Below are positions 35,769-43,197 of a DNA stretch of 64,000 bases, in pieces; positions within the stretch are counted from its first letter, which is position 1; each line of letters opens with the position of its first letter. The stretch spans positions 115,252 to 179,251 of the forward strand of contig DDRS01000021.1 of NCBI GenBank assembly GCA_002343685.1, read 5' to 3'. The position numbers and the translations under genes were made by a program. The stretch is from Thiobacillus denitrificans (lineage in GTDB: Bacteria > Pseudomonadota > Gammaproteobacteria > Burkholderiales > Thiobacillaceae). Below the pieces are notes generated by a model, which saw only the letters and a list, made by a program, of their open reading frames with translations, had not been told where the DNA came from and ran no database searches.

Positions 35769-36428
35769 TTATTGACTGGGTGCGTCCCAGATCAGTACCC
35801 GAACCGGGGTCGGGTTGTAGGCGTTGCAGGGGTTGTTCAACTGCGGGCAGTTGGAGATCAGGCACAGCACGTCCATCTCGGCGCGCATCTCCACGTATTT
35901 TCCAGGTGCCGACACGCCATCGGCGAAGGTCAGCCCACCCGCGGGCGTCACCGGCACGTTCATGAAGAAGTTGATGTTGCTCGTGATGTCGCGCTTGGTC
36001 AGCCCGCCGTCATGGTGCGCGAGCGCATGCAGGAAGCTGTCTCGGCACGAATGCATCGGCCGTTTGTCGAGCGCGTAGCGCACGGTGTTGCTCTCGCACG
36101 AGCAGGCGCCACCCAAGGTGTCGTGGCGGCCGCAGGTGTCGGCGGTGATCGTCAGCATGACGTTGCCCTCGGTCGACATCAGCTGCGTGCCGGCTGTCAG
36201 ATAGAGCGCCCCTTGGGCCCGGACGGTGTCGGCGGCGCTGTAACGCTCCTCGGGATCGCGTGCGTTGTAGAACAGGGTATCGACGGCCTGGTTGCCCTCG
36301 AGGTCGAGGATCCGGAACACCTGCCCCTTCTTGATTTCGTGGATCCACGGATCGCCGGCGTTGACGACGGCATCGACCACGGCGGTCTTGGGATCGAAGG
36401 GGCTTTCGACGAGGTTGAAACTGGTCAC
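35769..36428 (-). CDS. DUF1989 protein, urea carboxylase-associated 2 type (carboxyguanidine deiminase subunit candidate)
   Basis: 219 residues, GTG start with GAGGTG upstream. DUF1989 features: GQVFRILDLEGNQAVDTLFYNA, DTCGRHDTLGGACSCESNTVRY with a Cys-rich metal-type site, and NFFMNVPVTPAG. This is the UAAP2 type. Paired UAAP1/UAAP2 proteins have been identified as the two subunits of carboxyguanidine deiminase, which turns carboxyguanidine into allophanate and ammonia. Function here is by family; it lies between its partner and the carboxylase. Confidence 0.85.
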   Translation of the reverse strand: MTSFNLVESPFDPKTAVVDAVVNAGDPWIHEIKKGQVFRILDLEGNQAVDTLFYNARDPEERYSAADTVRAQGALYLTAGTQLMSTEGNVMLTITADTCGRHDTLGGACSCESNTVRYALDKRPMHSCRDSFLHALAHHDGGLTKRDITSNINFFMNVPVTPAGGLTFADGVSAPGKYVEMRAEMDVLCLISNCPQLNNPCNAYNPTPVRVLIWDAPSQ

Positions 36429-36437
36429 GATGTCACC

Positions 36438-37175
36438 TCAACGGAACAGGATTTCGGTTTGATAGAAGCCGCGCTGGTTTTCCGCGCAGGCATTGCGGCA
36501 GACGTCGTCCGCGCCCGGCGTGCCGGACTTCCATGCGGTCAGCATGACGTCGCCAGGCGCATAGTCGGGACGCGGGTCGAGCGGATGCGGCGCGGCGGAG
36601 AGCACCACCAGCACGTTCATCTCGAAGCGTAGATCAACATAGGCGCCCGGACGCGAATTCGCCTCGTCGAAGTGCAGTTTTCCTGCCTCGTCGGCGACGA
36701 CCTTGCTGAAGAAGTTGGCGTTCGGCACCACGTCGCGCTTGCCTAGCCCCCACTTGCCGAGCTCGACTAGCAGGCCGTCGCGACCGTTGCGGTGCATGGC
36801 GTTGCGGTGGGTCTGGTAGGTGGCCTCGCCGTATTTCGCCTTCACCATCTCGGCGTTGGACACGCCGCATACGGTGTCGTGCCAGCCGCAGCTGTCCTGG
36901 ATGACCGAGCACAGCACGTGGCCCATGTCGGAATAGAGCGCATGCCCCGTCGTCAGGTGCGCAGTGTGCTGCGCCTTGAGGGTGTCCGGCATGTTGTAGC
37001 GCTCGAGCTTTTCCTCGGCGTTGTAGAACAGCGCCGACACGTTCGCGCGGCCGGTGAGATCGGTGAGCCGGAGCGCGTTGCCGCGACGCAGGATGCCCGA
37101 CCAGTGGCAACCGCCGGGCAGGGCTTCTTCCCACAGGAACAGGTCGGGCGGAATGGGGTTGAGGTGTTGTGCCAT
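36438..37175 (-). CDS. DUF1989 protein, urea carboxylase-associated 1 type (carboxyguanidine deiminase subunit candidate)
   Basis: 245 residues from ATG 37175 (MAQHLNPIPPDLFLWEE); a TTG 45 bases upstream is less likely. DUF1989: GNALRLTDLTGRANVSALFYN, DSCGWHDTVCGVSN, NANFFSKVVADEAGKL. This is the UAAP1 type, longer and distinct from its neighbour. The 9-bp gap to the UAAP2-type gene indicates a tight two-subunit unit. Confidence 0.85.
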   Translation of the reverse strand: MAQHLNPIPPDLFLWEEALPGGCHWSGILRRGNALRLTDLTGRANVSALFYNAEEKLERYNMPDTLKAQHTAHLTTGHALYSDMGHVLCSVIQDSCGWHDTVCGVSNAEMVKAKYGEATYQTHRNAMHRNGRDGLLVELGKWGLGKRDVVPNANFFSKVVADEAGKLHFDEANSRPGAYVDLRFEMNVLVVLSAAPHPLDPRPDYAPGDVMLTAWKSGTPGADDVCRNACAENQRGFYQTEILFR

Positions 37176-37216
37176 GTGAAATCCAGTCGATAGATTGATT
37201 GCCGGCGTTTCCTGTT

Positions 37217-37684
37217 TCAACCGGCAGCCGGCGCATGCAGGGGCGGGATGACTGCCGCCAGCAGTTGCAGACGGCCGGTGATGACGCCGCGCTGGGCAAG
37301 CATTTCATGGGTGATGGCCTGGAGCTTGGCGGCCGGCCCCTGGACCAGGATCACCTCCAGCATCTGGTCCTCGGTCAGGTGGACATGCAAGGAGCTGATG
37401 ACCTCGGCGACATGATGGTACTGGATGTCCGCCAGCCGTCCTTGCAGGCCACGGGTGGCACGGTTGTAAAGCAAGGTGAGCGTGCCCGCCATGACCTCGT
37501 TGCCGAGGCTGCGCTTATGTTCGGCCAACTGGTAATTGACCATTTCGCCGATGGCGCGCGAACGGCTGTCGTAGCCGCGGCTCTCGACCATGCGATCCAG
37601 TTCGGTCAGCAGATCGGCAGGCAGCGAGACGCTGATGCGGCTCACCAGACTGGAGATTTTTTCGCTTCCGTTTTTCGTCGTCAT
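37217..37684 (-). CDS. NikR-like ribbon-helix-helix regulator with altered metal ligands
   Basis: 155 residues. Ribbon-helix-helix DNA-binding domain (RISVSLPADLLTELDRMVESRG, 16-37) followed by an ACT-like metal-sensing domain as in NikR. SLHVHL keeps two His ligands (H100, H102). By gap-free comparison with E. coli NikR from memory, the Cys ligand is Met108 and the other His is Tyr89 (H90/H91 adjacent). So a metal may be sensed differently, or not nickel. It lies inside the nitrogen operon, between the glutamine synthetase gene and the DUF1989 pair, and probably autoregulates it. Confidence 0.85.
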   Translation of the reverse strand: MTTKNGSEKISSLVSRISVSLPADLLTELDRMVESRGYDSRSRAIGEMVNYQLAEHKRSLGNEVMAGTLTLLYNRATRGLQGRLADIQYHHVAEVISSLHVHLTEDQMLEVILVQGPAAKLQAITHEMLAQRGVITGRLQLLAAVIPPLHAPAAG

Positions 37685-37704
37685 GGTCGATTCGTCCCTA
37701 CCTG

Positions 37705-39120
37705 TCAGAACATGTAGCTGTAGCGTTCGACTTCCCACTTGCTGACCGCAAGGTGGTAGGCCTCCCACTCCTCGGTCTTGTAGCGGACGAACTCGTCGCG
37801 CAGTTCGCGGCCCAGGGTGGCCTCGACCAGCGGGTCGGCGGCGAAGGCGGCGACCGCCTCCTGCAGGGTCTGGGGTAGGAACTCGATGCCGCGCGCGTTG
37901 CGTTCCGCTTCGCTGATGGCGTACAGGTTGTCTTCGTTCGGATTGCCCGGATTCAAGCCCTCGCGAATGCCTTCGAGGCCGGCGGCCAACACCAGGGTTG
38001 CCGCCAGGTAGGGGTTGACCGCGCCGTCGGCGTTGCGCGATTCGCAACGGCCGCCGCCGGCCGGGATGCGCACCGAGTTGGTGCGGTTGTTGGAGCCCCA
38101 CGAGTTGAACACCGGCGCCCACGAGAAATAGCTCATGGCGCCGCGCCGCACCAGGCGCTTGTAGCTGTTCACGGTCGGCGCGAACACGGCGCACAGGGCG
38201 CGGCCATGCTTGAGGATGCCGGCCACGAAGCTGTAGCCGAGCGGGGTCAGGCCGATGCCGTGCGGGTCGTCCTCGGGCGCGCAGGCGAACAGGTTCTTGC
38301 CGGTCTCCAGGTCGTAGATCGACATGTTGAAGTGGGCGCCGTTGCCGGTCTTGTCGGCGAAGGGCTTGGGCATCATGGTGGCGAGGAGCCCTTCTTCTTT
38401 CGCGTAGTGCTTGGCCATGAAGCGGAAGAAGGTCAGCCGGTCGCAGGTGGTCAGCGCATCGGCGTAGTTGAAGTCGAACTCGAACTGGCCGTTGGCATCC
38501 TCGTGGTCGAACGAATACAGGTCCCAGCCGAGGTCGTTGATGGTCGTGGCCACCTTGTCCAGCCAGGAGAAGTTGTCGACGAACCCGCGCACGTCGTAGC
38601 AGGGCTTGGTCAGCTTGTCATCGGCGACCGGGACCGACAGGCTGCCGTCCTCGTTCTGCTTCAACAGGAAGATCTCGCACTCGATGCCGAGGTTCATGCC
38701 GTAGCCGAGCTTCGCCGCCTCGGCCAGCTGGTTCTTCAGCGCGACGCGGGTGTTGAGCGCGTAGGGCTTGCCCTGGAAATGGTTGTCGGCCGGAATCCAG
38801 GCGATCTTCGGTTCCCACGGCAGCTGGATGGCGCGGTCGAGGTCCGGCACCGAGGTCAGCTCGTCGTCGTTGGGCGCCTGGCCGAGGCCGTCCAGCGCGT
38901 AGCCAGTGTAGCGCTCGGAACCTTTTGCCATCTGGCCGAGATGGCCGATCGGCACGACCTTGGCCTTGGGCACGCCGTGGATGTCGACGTAGGCGCCGAT
39001 GCAATATTTGACGCCCTTGTCGGTCAGCTCGCGCTGCAGTTGGGCCGTCGTCTCGGCCGGATGATGGGCAGCAGCGGTATCCGGCTTTTCGAGAATGGCG
39101 ATGTCGTCGGTCGTGTTCAT
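37705..39120 (-). CDS. Glutamine synthetase, type III glutamate-ammonia ligase (GlnT group)
   Basis: 471 residues. N-terminal beta-grasp (VKYCIGAYVDIHGVPKAK), catalytic KPFADKTGNGAHFNMS, and ECEIFLL plus NPYLAATLVLAAGLEG. It belongs to the GlnT-like 'type III' subgroup common in nitrogen-scavenging operons, not the housekeeping GlnA (no adenylylation-site region seen). It would capture the ammonia released by allophanate hydrolase. It is transcribed ahead of the regulator gene. Confidence 0.88.
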   Translation of the reverse strand: MNTTDDIAILEKPDTAAAHHPAETTAQLQRELTDKGVKYCIGAYVDIHGVPKAKVVPIGHLGQMAKGSERYTGYALDGLGQAPNDDELTSVPDLDRAIQLPWEPKIAWIPADNHFQGKPYALNTRVALKNQLAEAAKLGYGMNLGIECEIFLLKQNEDGSLSVPVADDKLTKPCYDVRGFVDNFSWLDKVATTINDLGWDLYSFDHEDANGQFEFDFNYADALTTCDRLTFFRFMAKHYAKEEGLLATMMPKPFADKTGNGAHFNMSIYDLETGKNLFACAPEDDPHGIGLTPLGYSFVAGILKHGRALCAVFAPTVNSYKRLVRRGAMSYFSWAPVFNSWGSNNRTNSVRIPAGGGRCESRNADGAVNPYLAATLVLAAGLEGIREGLNPGNPNEDNLYAISEAERNARGIEFLPQTLQEAVAAFAADPLVEATLGRELRDEFVRYKTEEWEAYHLAVSKWEVERYSYMF

Positions 39121-39133
39121 GATGCGTCCTTGT

Positions 39134-39913
39134 CTATCGGGTGGTGGCAGCGGGGACGGCGTCCCCGAAATAGGATTGATCGAGCGGCGGCGTTTCGACG
39201 CTGCCGGTGCGAACCAATGCAGCGAGATCGGCCACCAGCCAGTCGAACCAGCGCTGGCCTTTCTCCACAGTGGCCAGGCTGGGCGTGCCGGTGACGCCGT
39301 TCAGACTGGTGCGGTTGACCGGATGGGCAAAGACGCAGCTACAGGTGCGGTCCGGGTCGTCTGCCTCGGCCAGCCTGTCCGGACGCACGCCCTCGGGGGC
39401 GATCGCCAGCATGATCGAGGCTTCGGCGTCGTTGGCGTGCCAGTCGGCGGCGTCGGCGCTGTGAAATTCGCGCACGCGTTCGCTGAGCGTCGCGGTGTTG
39501 ATCACCGCGACCATCAGGTCGTCGTGCTCGGCGCGCAGCATCTCCAGGGCGCAGCGTAGCGGCGCGGCGTTGGTGACATGCGCATTGACGATGAACAAGC
39601 GGCGGATGCCGCTGTGATAGGCCCAGTCGCCGATCTCCTTGACCAGCTGGATCAGCGTGATCGGCTGCAGCGCGATCGTACCGGGCCAGCGCCGGCTGTG
39701 GCCGAGCGAGCAGCCGTAGGGCAGCGCAGGCAGCATGGGCACGCCGGTCTGCGCGGCGACGGCGGCACACAGTTGCTCGGCGATGATGAAATCGACGCCG
39801 CACCCGAGGTGCGGGCCGTGCTGCTCGGTGGCCCCCACCGGCAGGATGGCGGCCTGGCCGCAGCGGGCCAGCACGTCGGGGATTTCGGACCAGGTGAGAT
39901 CGGACCAGTACAT
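39134..39913 (-). CDS. Creatininase-family amidohydrolase
   Basis: 259 residues. Metal-binding segments: LPVGATEQHGPHLG, DFIIAEQLC, and WHANDAEASIML in place of the usual HAGxxET. The usual NGHGGN motif is NAHVTN, keeping the His. The family hydrolyses cyclic or linear amides (creatinine, formamides). Placement between importer and synthetase suggests that it feeds a nitrogen-rich amide into the carboxylase pathway. Substrate unknown. Confidence 0.82.
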   Translation of the reverse strand: MYWSDLTWSEIPDVLARCGQAAILPVGATEQHGPHLGCGVDFIIAEQLCAAVAAQTGVPMLPALPYGCSLGHSRRWPGTIALQPITLIQLVKEIGDWAYHSGIRRLFIVNAHVTNAAPLRCALEMLRAEHDDLMVAVINTATLSERVREFHSADAADWHANDAEASIMLAIAPEGVRPDRLAEADDPDRTCSCVFAHPVNRTSLNGVTGTPSLATVEKGQRWFDWLVADLAALVRTGSVETPPLDQSYFGDAVPAATTR

Positions 39914-39919
39914 GATGGT

Positions 39920-40831
39920 TTACTCGACGTTGTCGGCCACGTCGGTCAGCCGGATCAGATGCGGCTTCACCGCCTGCTCGTCCTCCGGCTCGGGTTCCGG
40001 CTCGGGATGGATGAGTTCTTCCAGGCGCGCCTTGGTGGCCAGGAATTCAGGCGTGTTGAACTGGCCCGGCGAACGCGGACGCGGCACCGGTACCTCGATC
40101 ACTTCCTGCACCTCGCCGGGGTGAGCTTTCAGTACCAGGATGCGATCGGCCAGGTAGATCGCCTCGTCGAGATCGTGCGTGATGAACAGCACCGTGACGT
40201 CGATGTTCTTCCAGATGTCGATCAAATGCGATTGCATCTTGGAACGGGTCTGGGCATCGAGGGCACCGAAGGGCTCGTCCATGAGCAGGATGCGCGGCTG
40301 GTTGACCAGCGCACGGGCGATGGCGACGCGCTGGCGCATGCCGCCGGACAGCTGATGCGGATAGGCGTCGGCGAACTTGGTCAAGCCGACCAGATCCAGC
40401 CACAGCAAGGCATCGCGCTCGGCCTCATCCTTGTCGCGACCGTTCATCTGGGGGCCGAACATCACGTTTTTCTTCACGGTCAGCCAAGGAAACAGGGAAT
40501 AGCCCTGGAACACCATGCCGCGATCCTGTCCCGGACCGGTGACCGGTTTGCCGTCCAGCAACACGTCGCCGGCACTGTGGCTTTCGAGGCCGGCGAGGAT
40601 GCGGATCAGGGTCGACTTGCCGCAGCCGGAGGGGCCGATGACGCAGACGAATTCGCGCCGGCGGACGCTGAAGTCGATGCCGCGCAGGGCCTCGACCTCG
40701 CCTTGCGCCGACAGGAAGCGCTTGCCGAGCTTGCGCACCTCGAGAATGGTTTCGCGCTGGTTGATCCGGTCGAAGCGCGCCTTCACGGCTTCCGACTGGT
40801 CCAGGTAGCTAGGCAGATTGTTCGGCTTCAT
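39920..40831 (-). CDS. ABC importer ATP-binding protein (nitrate/taurine-type)
   Basis: 303 residues. Walker A GPSGCGKST, signature LSGGMRQRVAIARAL, Walker B ILLMDEPFGALD, H-loop ITHDLDEA. Belongs to the SsuB/NrtD/TauB group. A charged C-terminal extension with EPEPEPEDEQ is unusual. It works with the permease and the binding protein immediately upstream. Confidence 0.9.
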   Translation of the reverse strand: MKPNNLPSYLDQSEAVKARFDRINQRETILEVRKLGKRFLSAQGEVEALRGIDFSVRRREFVCVIGPSGCGKSTLIRILAGLESHSAGDVLLDGKPVTGPGQDRGMVFQGYSLFPWLTVKKNVMFGPQMNGRDKDEAERDALLWLDLVGLTKFADAYPHQLSGGMRQRVAIARALVNQPRILLMDEPFGALDAQTRSKMQSHLIDIWKNIDVTVLFITHDLDEAIYLADRILVLKAHPGEVQEVIEVPVPRPRSPGQFNTPEFLATKARLEELIHPEPEPEPEDEQAVKPHLIRLTDVADNVE

Positions 40832-40842
40832 GGCGGGATTCC

Positions 40843-41808
40843 TCAGCGGCGATCCTGGGTGCGATCCCAGGGAAACAGGCGGCGGCCGAGCCGGGCCAGG
40901 ATCAGGTCGGTGCCGAAACCGATGATGCCGATGGTCATGATGGCGGCATAGACGTTGTCGAAATGCTGGTAACGCGCCTGCTGGGTGATGAACCAGGTGA
41001 TGCCGGAACTGGTGCCGATCAGCTCGGCGACGATCAGATAGGTCCAGGCCCAGCCAAGCAGGATGCGCTGGTCGCGATACAGATCGGGCAGGATGCCGGG
41101 CACCACCACTTTGCTCAGCAGCTTGATATTGCGCGTGCCCAGGGTGCGGGCGGCCTCGATGAGCGTGACCTCCAGCTTGCGCGTGGTATTGGCGATGATC
41201 AGCACCTGCTGGAACAGGGTGCCGATGACGATGATGGCAATCTTGGGTCCATCGTAGATGCCGAGGATGGCCACTGCCAGGGCGCCGAAAGCCGGCGCCG
41301 GCAGGTAGCGGAAGAATTCGATGAACGGCTCGCTCAGCCGTCCCATCAGGGTATAGGTACCGGACAGGATGCCCAGCGGCACGCCGACGATCGACGAGAT
41401 CAGGAAACCCCAGAAAATGATCTGGATGCTGTGCCACAGGCTGGCCGGCATCGAGGGCACGTCCTTGCTCTGGGGCGGATTGACGAAGCCGTTGTAGAAA
41501 GCCCTCGCCACTTGATCGGGCGCTGGCAGATAGATCGGGTTGGCGGATTTTCCGGTCGGAACGGCCAGGTGCTCGCGTTCCATGTTGGCGACTTCATCCG
41601 CGAACATGGTCTTGTCGACCAGCATGTCGACCTGGAAATAGTCCACGCCGCCGGGATCGATGACGTGTACCTTGGGATGCCAGACGAACGGCACATAGCT
41701 GACCAGACACCAGACCAGCAACGGTAGCAGAAACGAACCGATTCCCAGCAGCGTGCGTTTGCGCGCATCCCCATCCACGCTGCCCAGCCATTTGGAAGTC
41801 GTGCTCAT
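40843..41808 (-). CDS. ABC importer permease (urea carboxylase-associated)
   Basis: 321 residues. Six or so helices in the C-terminal two-thirds with the ABC permease EAA loop (EAARTLGTRNIKLLSKVVVPGILP). The N-terminus has one helix and a ~90-residue extracytoplasmic stretch before the core helices, larger than in TauC/SsuC. It matches the permeases found beside urea carboxylase operons. Confidence 0.9.
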   Translation of the reverse strand: MSTTSKWLGSVDGDARKRTLLGIGSFLLPLLVWCLVSYVPFVWHPKVHVIDPGGVDYFQVDMLVDKTMFADEVANMEREHLAVPTGKSANPIYLPAPDQVARAFYNGFVNPPQSKDVPSMPASLWHSIQIIFWGFLISSIVGVPLGILSGTYTLMGRLSEPFIEFFRYLPAPAFGALAVAILGIYDGPKIAIIVIGTLFQQVLIIANTTRKLEVTLIEAARTLGTRNIKLLSKVVVPGILPDLYRDQRILLGWAWTYLIVAELIGTSSGITWFITQQARYQHFDNVYAAIMTIGIIGFGTDLILARLGRRLFPWDRTQDRR

Positions 41809-41828
41809 TTCCGCTCCGTGCTCCGGTT

Positions 41829-42827
41829 TTACTTGGCGTTGGTGAAAGACGAATCGAGGTAGCTGTCGATGTCCTGATGCGCCTTGTAGACCCCATTCGC
41901 CACGTTGAAGTCGTCAGCCACCTTGGAGGAGCCATACAGCGATGTGAAGCCCGGGCCCTTGACGTAGATCTTCTTGCCGTCGGCCAGGCTCAGCAGCTTG
42001 GTGCCCTTGAGCAGCGGCAGATAGACTTGCGGCGTGACGCCGACCCGGGCAGCCATGATCTTCACTGCGTCAGGCTGGGTCTTGGGATCGTTGATGTAGT
42101 GCACGACGCGGTCCCAGACCTTCACGACCTTGAGCCACTCGGCCTTGCGCTGCTTGGCACTGGCCGGGTTGACCGCGAGGACGTCGTAGATCAGGCCCGG
42201 CTCGTCGGCGGAGGTGTAGACCGGACGGGAACCCGGCAGCGACTTCATGGCCTGGCCGGCGATCGGCTGCCAGGCGCCGATTGCCGAGACGTCGCCTGTC
42301 GCGAGCACCTGGGGCATTTCGTTGGTCTTGGCGTTGACCAGGGTGACGTCGGATTCCTTCATTCCGGCCTTCTTGAGGCCGTTCAGCAGCAGCAGATGTT
42401 CGACCAGACCTTCCTCGACGGCCACCTTCTTGCCTTTGAGGTCCTTGAGCGACTTGATCCCGGGCTTGGCGACGATCATGTCGTTGCCGTTGGAATAGTC
42501 GGTCAGCATGATCATGACGCTCTTGCCGCCGGCCGCGCCGGTCACCAGGGCATCGCCGTTGGTCATGGTCACGGCGTCGATCTTGCCTGCCGAGAAGGCA
42601 TCCATGGACGCGGAGTAGTCGAACCATTCGAAATCGACCGCGACACCAGCTTCCTTGAACCAGCCCTTGTCGATGGCGACCTGCCAGGCGACCCAACCCG
42701 GCCAGTCGCTATAGCCGATTTTGAGGGGCTGGGCAGCATGGGCCGAAATGGACATGGCCGCGACGGCGGGAATCACCAGCCGGGTGAACAGCGTCTTCAG
42801 GGTGCTGCTGATGTGCTTCACATTCAT
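41829..42827 (-). CDS. ABC importer periplasmic binding protein, urea carboxylase-associated type
   Basis: 332 residues. Signal peptide ending AMSISAHA-AQ. The mature part starts LKIGYSDWPGWVAWQVAIDKGWF, an NrtA/SsuA-type solute-binding fold and a family known next to urea carboxylase. Likely cargo is urea, guanidine or a related compound. It is the first gene of the operon, directly downstream of a sigma-54 promoter with an operator-like palindrome. Confidence 0.88.
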   Translation of the reverse strand: MNVKHISSTLKTLFTRLVIPAVAAMSISAHAAQPLKIGYSDWPGWVAWQVAIDKGWFKEAGVAVDFEWFDYSASMDAFSAGKIDAVTMTNGDALVTGAAGGKSVMIMLTDYSNGNDMIVAKPGIKSLKDLKGKKVAVEEGLVEHLLLLNGLKKAGMKESDVTLVNAKTNEMPQVLATGDVSAIGAWQPIAGQAMKSLPGSRPVYTSADEPGLIYDVLAVNPASAKQRKAEWLKVVKVWDRVVHYINDPKTQPDAVKIMAARVGVTPQVYLPLLKGTKLLSLADGKKIYVKGPGFTSLYGSSKVADDFNVANGVYKAHQDIDSYLDSSFTNAK

Positions 42828-42856
42828 GATGGGCTCCTTGATGAGGGGTATTACTG

Positions 42857-42881
42857 AAGTGAATATTCGTAATATTCACTT
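42857..42881 (-). promoter_or_regulatory. 25-bp perfect palindrome over the predicted start site (operator candidate)
   Basis: AAGTGAATATT (42857-42867) and AATATTCACTT (42871-42881) with a three-base spacer. It lies between the -12 element and the first ATG and covers the predicted +1 (about 42878), an ideal place for a repressor. The NikR-like protein encoded in the same operon is the natural candidate to bind it. Confidence 0.75.
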
Positions 42882-42889
42882 TCCAATAA

Positions 42890-42904
42890 GCAACCCCCAT
42901 GCCA
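42890..42904 (-). promoter_or_regulatory. Sigma-54 (RpoN) promoter of the nitrogen operon
   Basis: On the minus strand TGGCAT (42904-42899), five bases, TTGC (42893-42890), i.e. GG-N10-GC. Predicted start about 42878. Sigma-54 control fits a nitrogen-scavenging operon. Confidence 0.8.
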
Positions 42905-42982
42905 CACCACAAGAACACATCCATCACATTGAATAAAAAGGAGAAATTAACATAAAACTTCTGTGCCCCCGGCATCCCGCGA

Positions 42983-43018
42983 GCATTCTTTTAGTGCGCA
43001 AACGCACTGTTTTGGCGT
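42983..43018 (-). promoter_or_regulatory. Two NtrC-like enhancer sites upstream of the nitrogen operon
   Basis: GCAT-N7-GTGC (42983-42997; one mismatch to GCAC-N7-GTGC) and GCAC-N7-GCGT (43004-43018; weaker). Centres are 21 bp apart, two helical turns, and 110-135 bp upstream of the sigma-54 start. Confidence 0.6.
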
Positions 43019-43122
43019 TCTTGAAAGGCCTGACGGCAAGCCACCCAAGTGGCAAGCCTTCAATCAGGACGGCGCAGACCGGCCGCGAACGCGTGCCGCT
43101 GCGGCCGTGAGGCGGCGCCAAT

Positions 43123-43146
43123 GAAAAGGGCGCCCGAAGGCGCCCT
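43123..43146 (-). terminator. Terminator after amt
   Basis: AGGGCGCC (43127-43134) pairs with GGCGCCCT (43139-43146) around a CGAA loop; on the minus strand TTTT follows. The U tract is short but the stem is strong. It lies ~50 bp past the amt stop. Confidence 0.65.
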
Positions 43147-43197
43147 GAAAAACCACTCGGAAGCGGTCGGGGGAGAGGAATCCTCCCCCTGCTTGCA

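Noticed and set aside
32084..35965. 1293-codon rightward open frame opposite the carboxylase gene
   Set aside because: Mirror of the GC-rich coding strand; no domain, and the opposite strand holds a clear 1200-residue enzyme.
42828..43110. Guanidine (ykkC, mini-ykkC) riboswitch upstream of the nitrogen operon
   Set aside because: Looked for the conserved cores; none found, and the sigma-54 start leaves only ~50 nt of leader.
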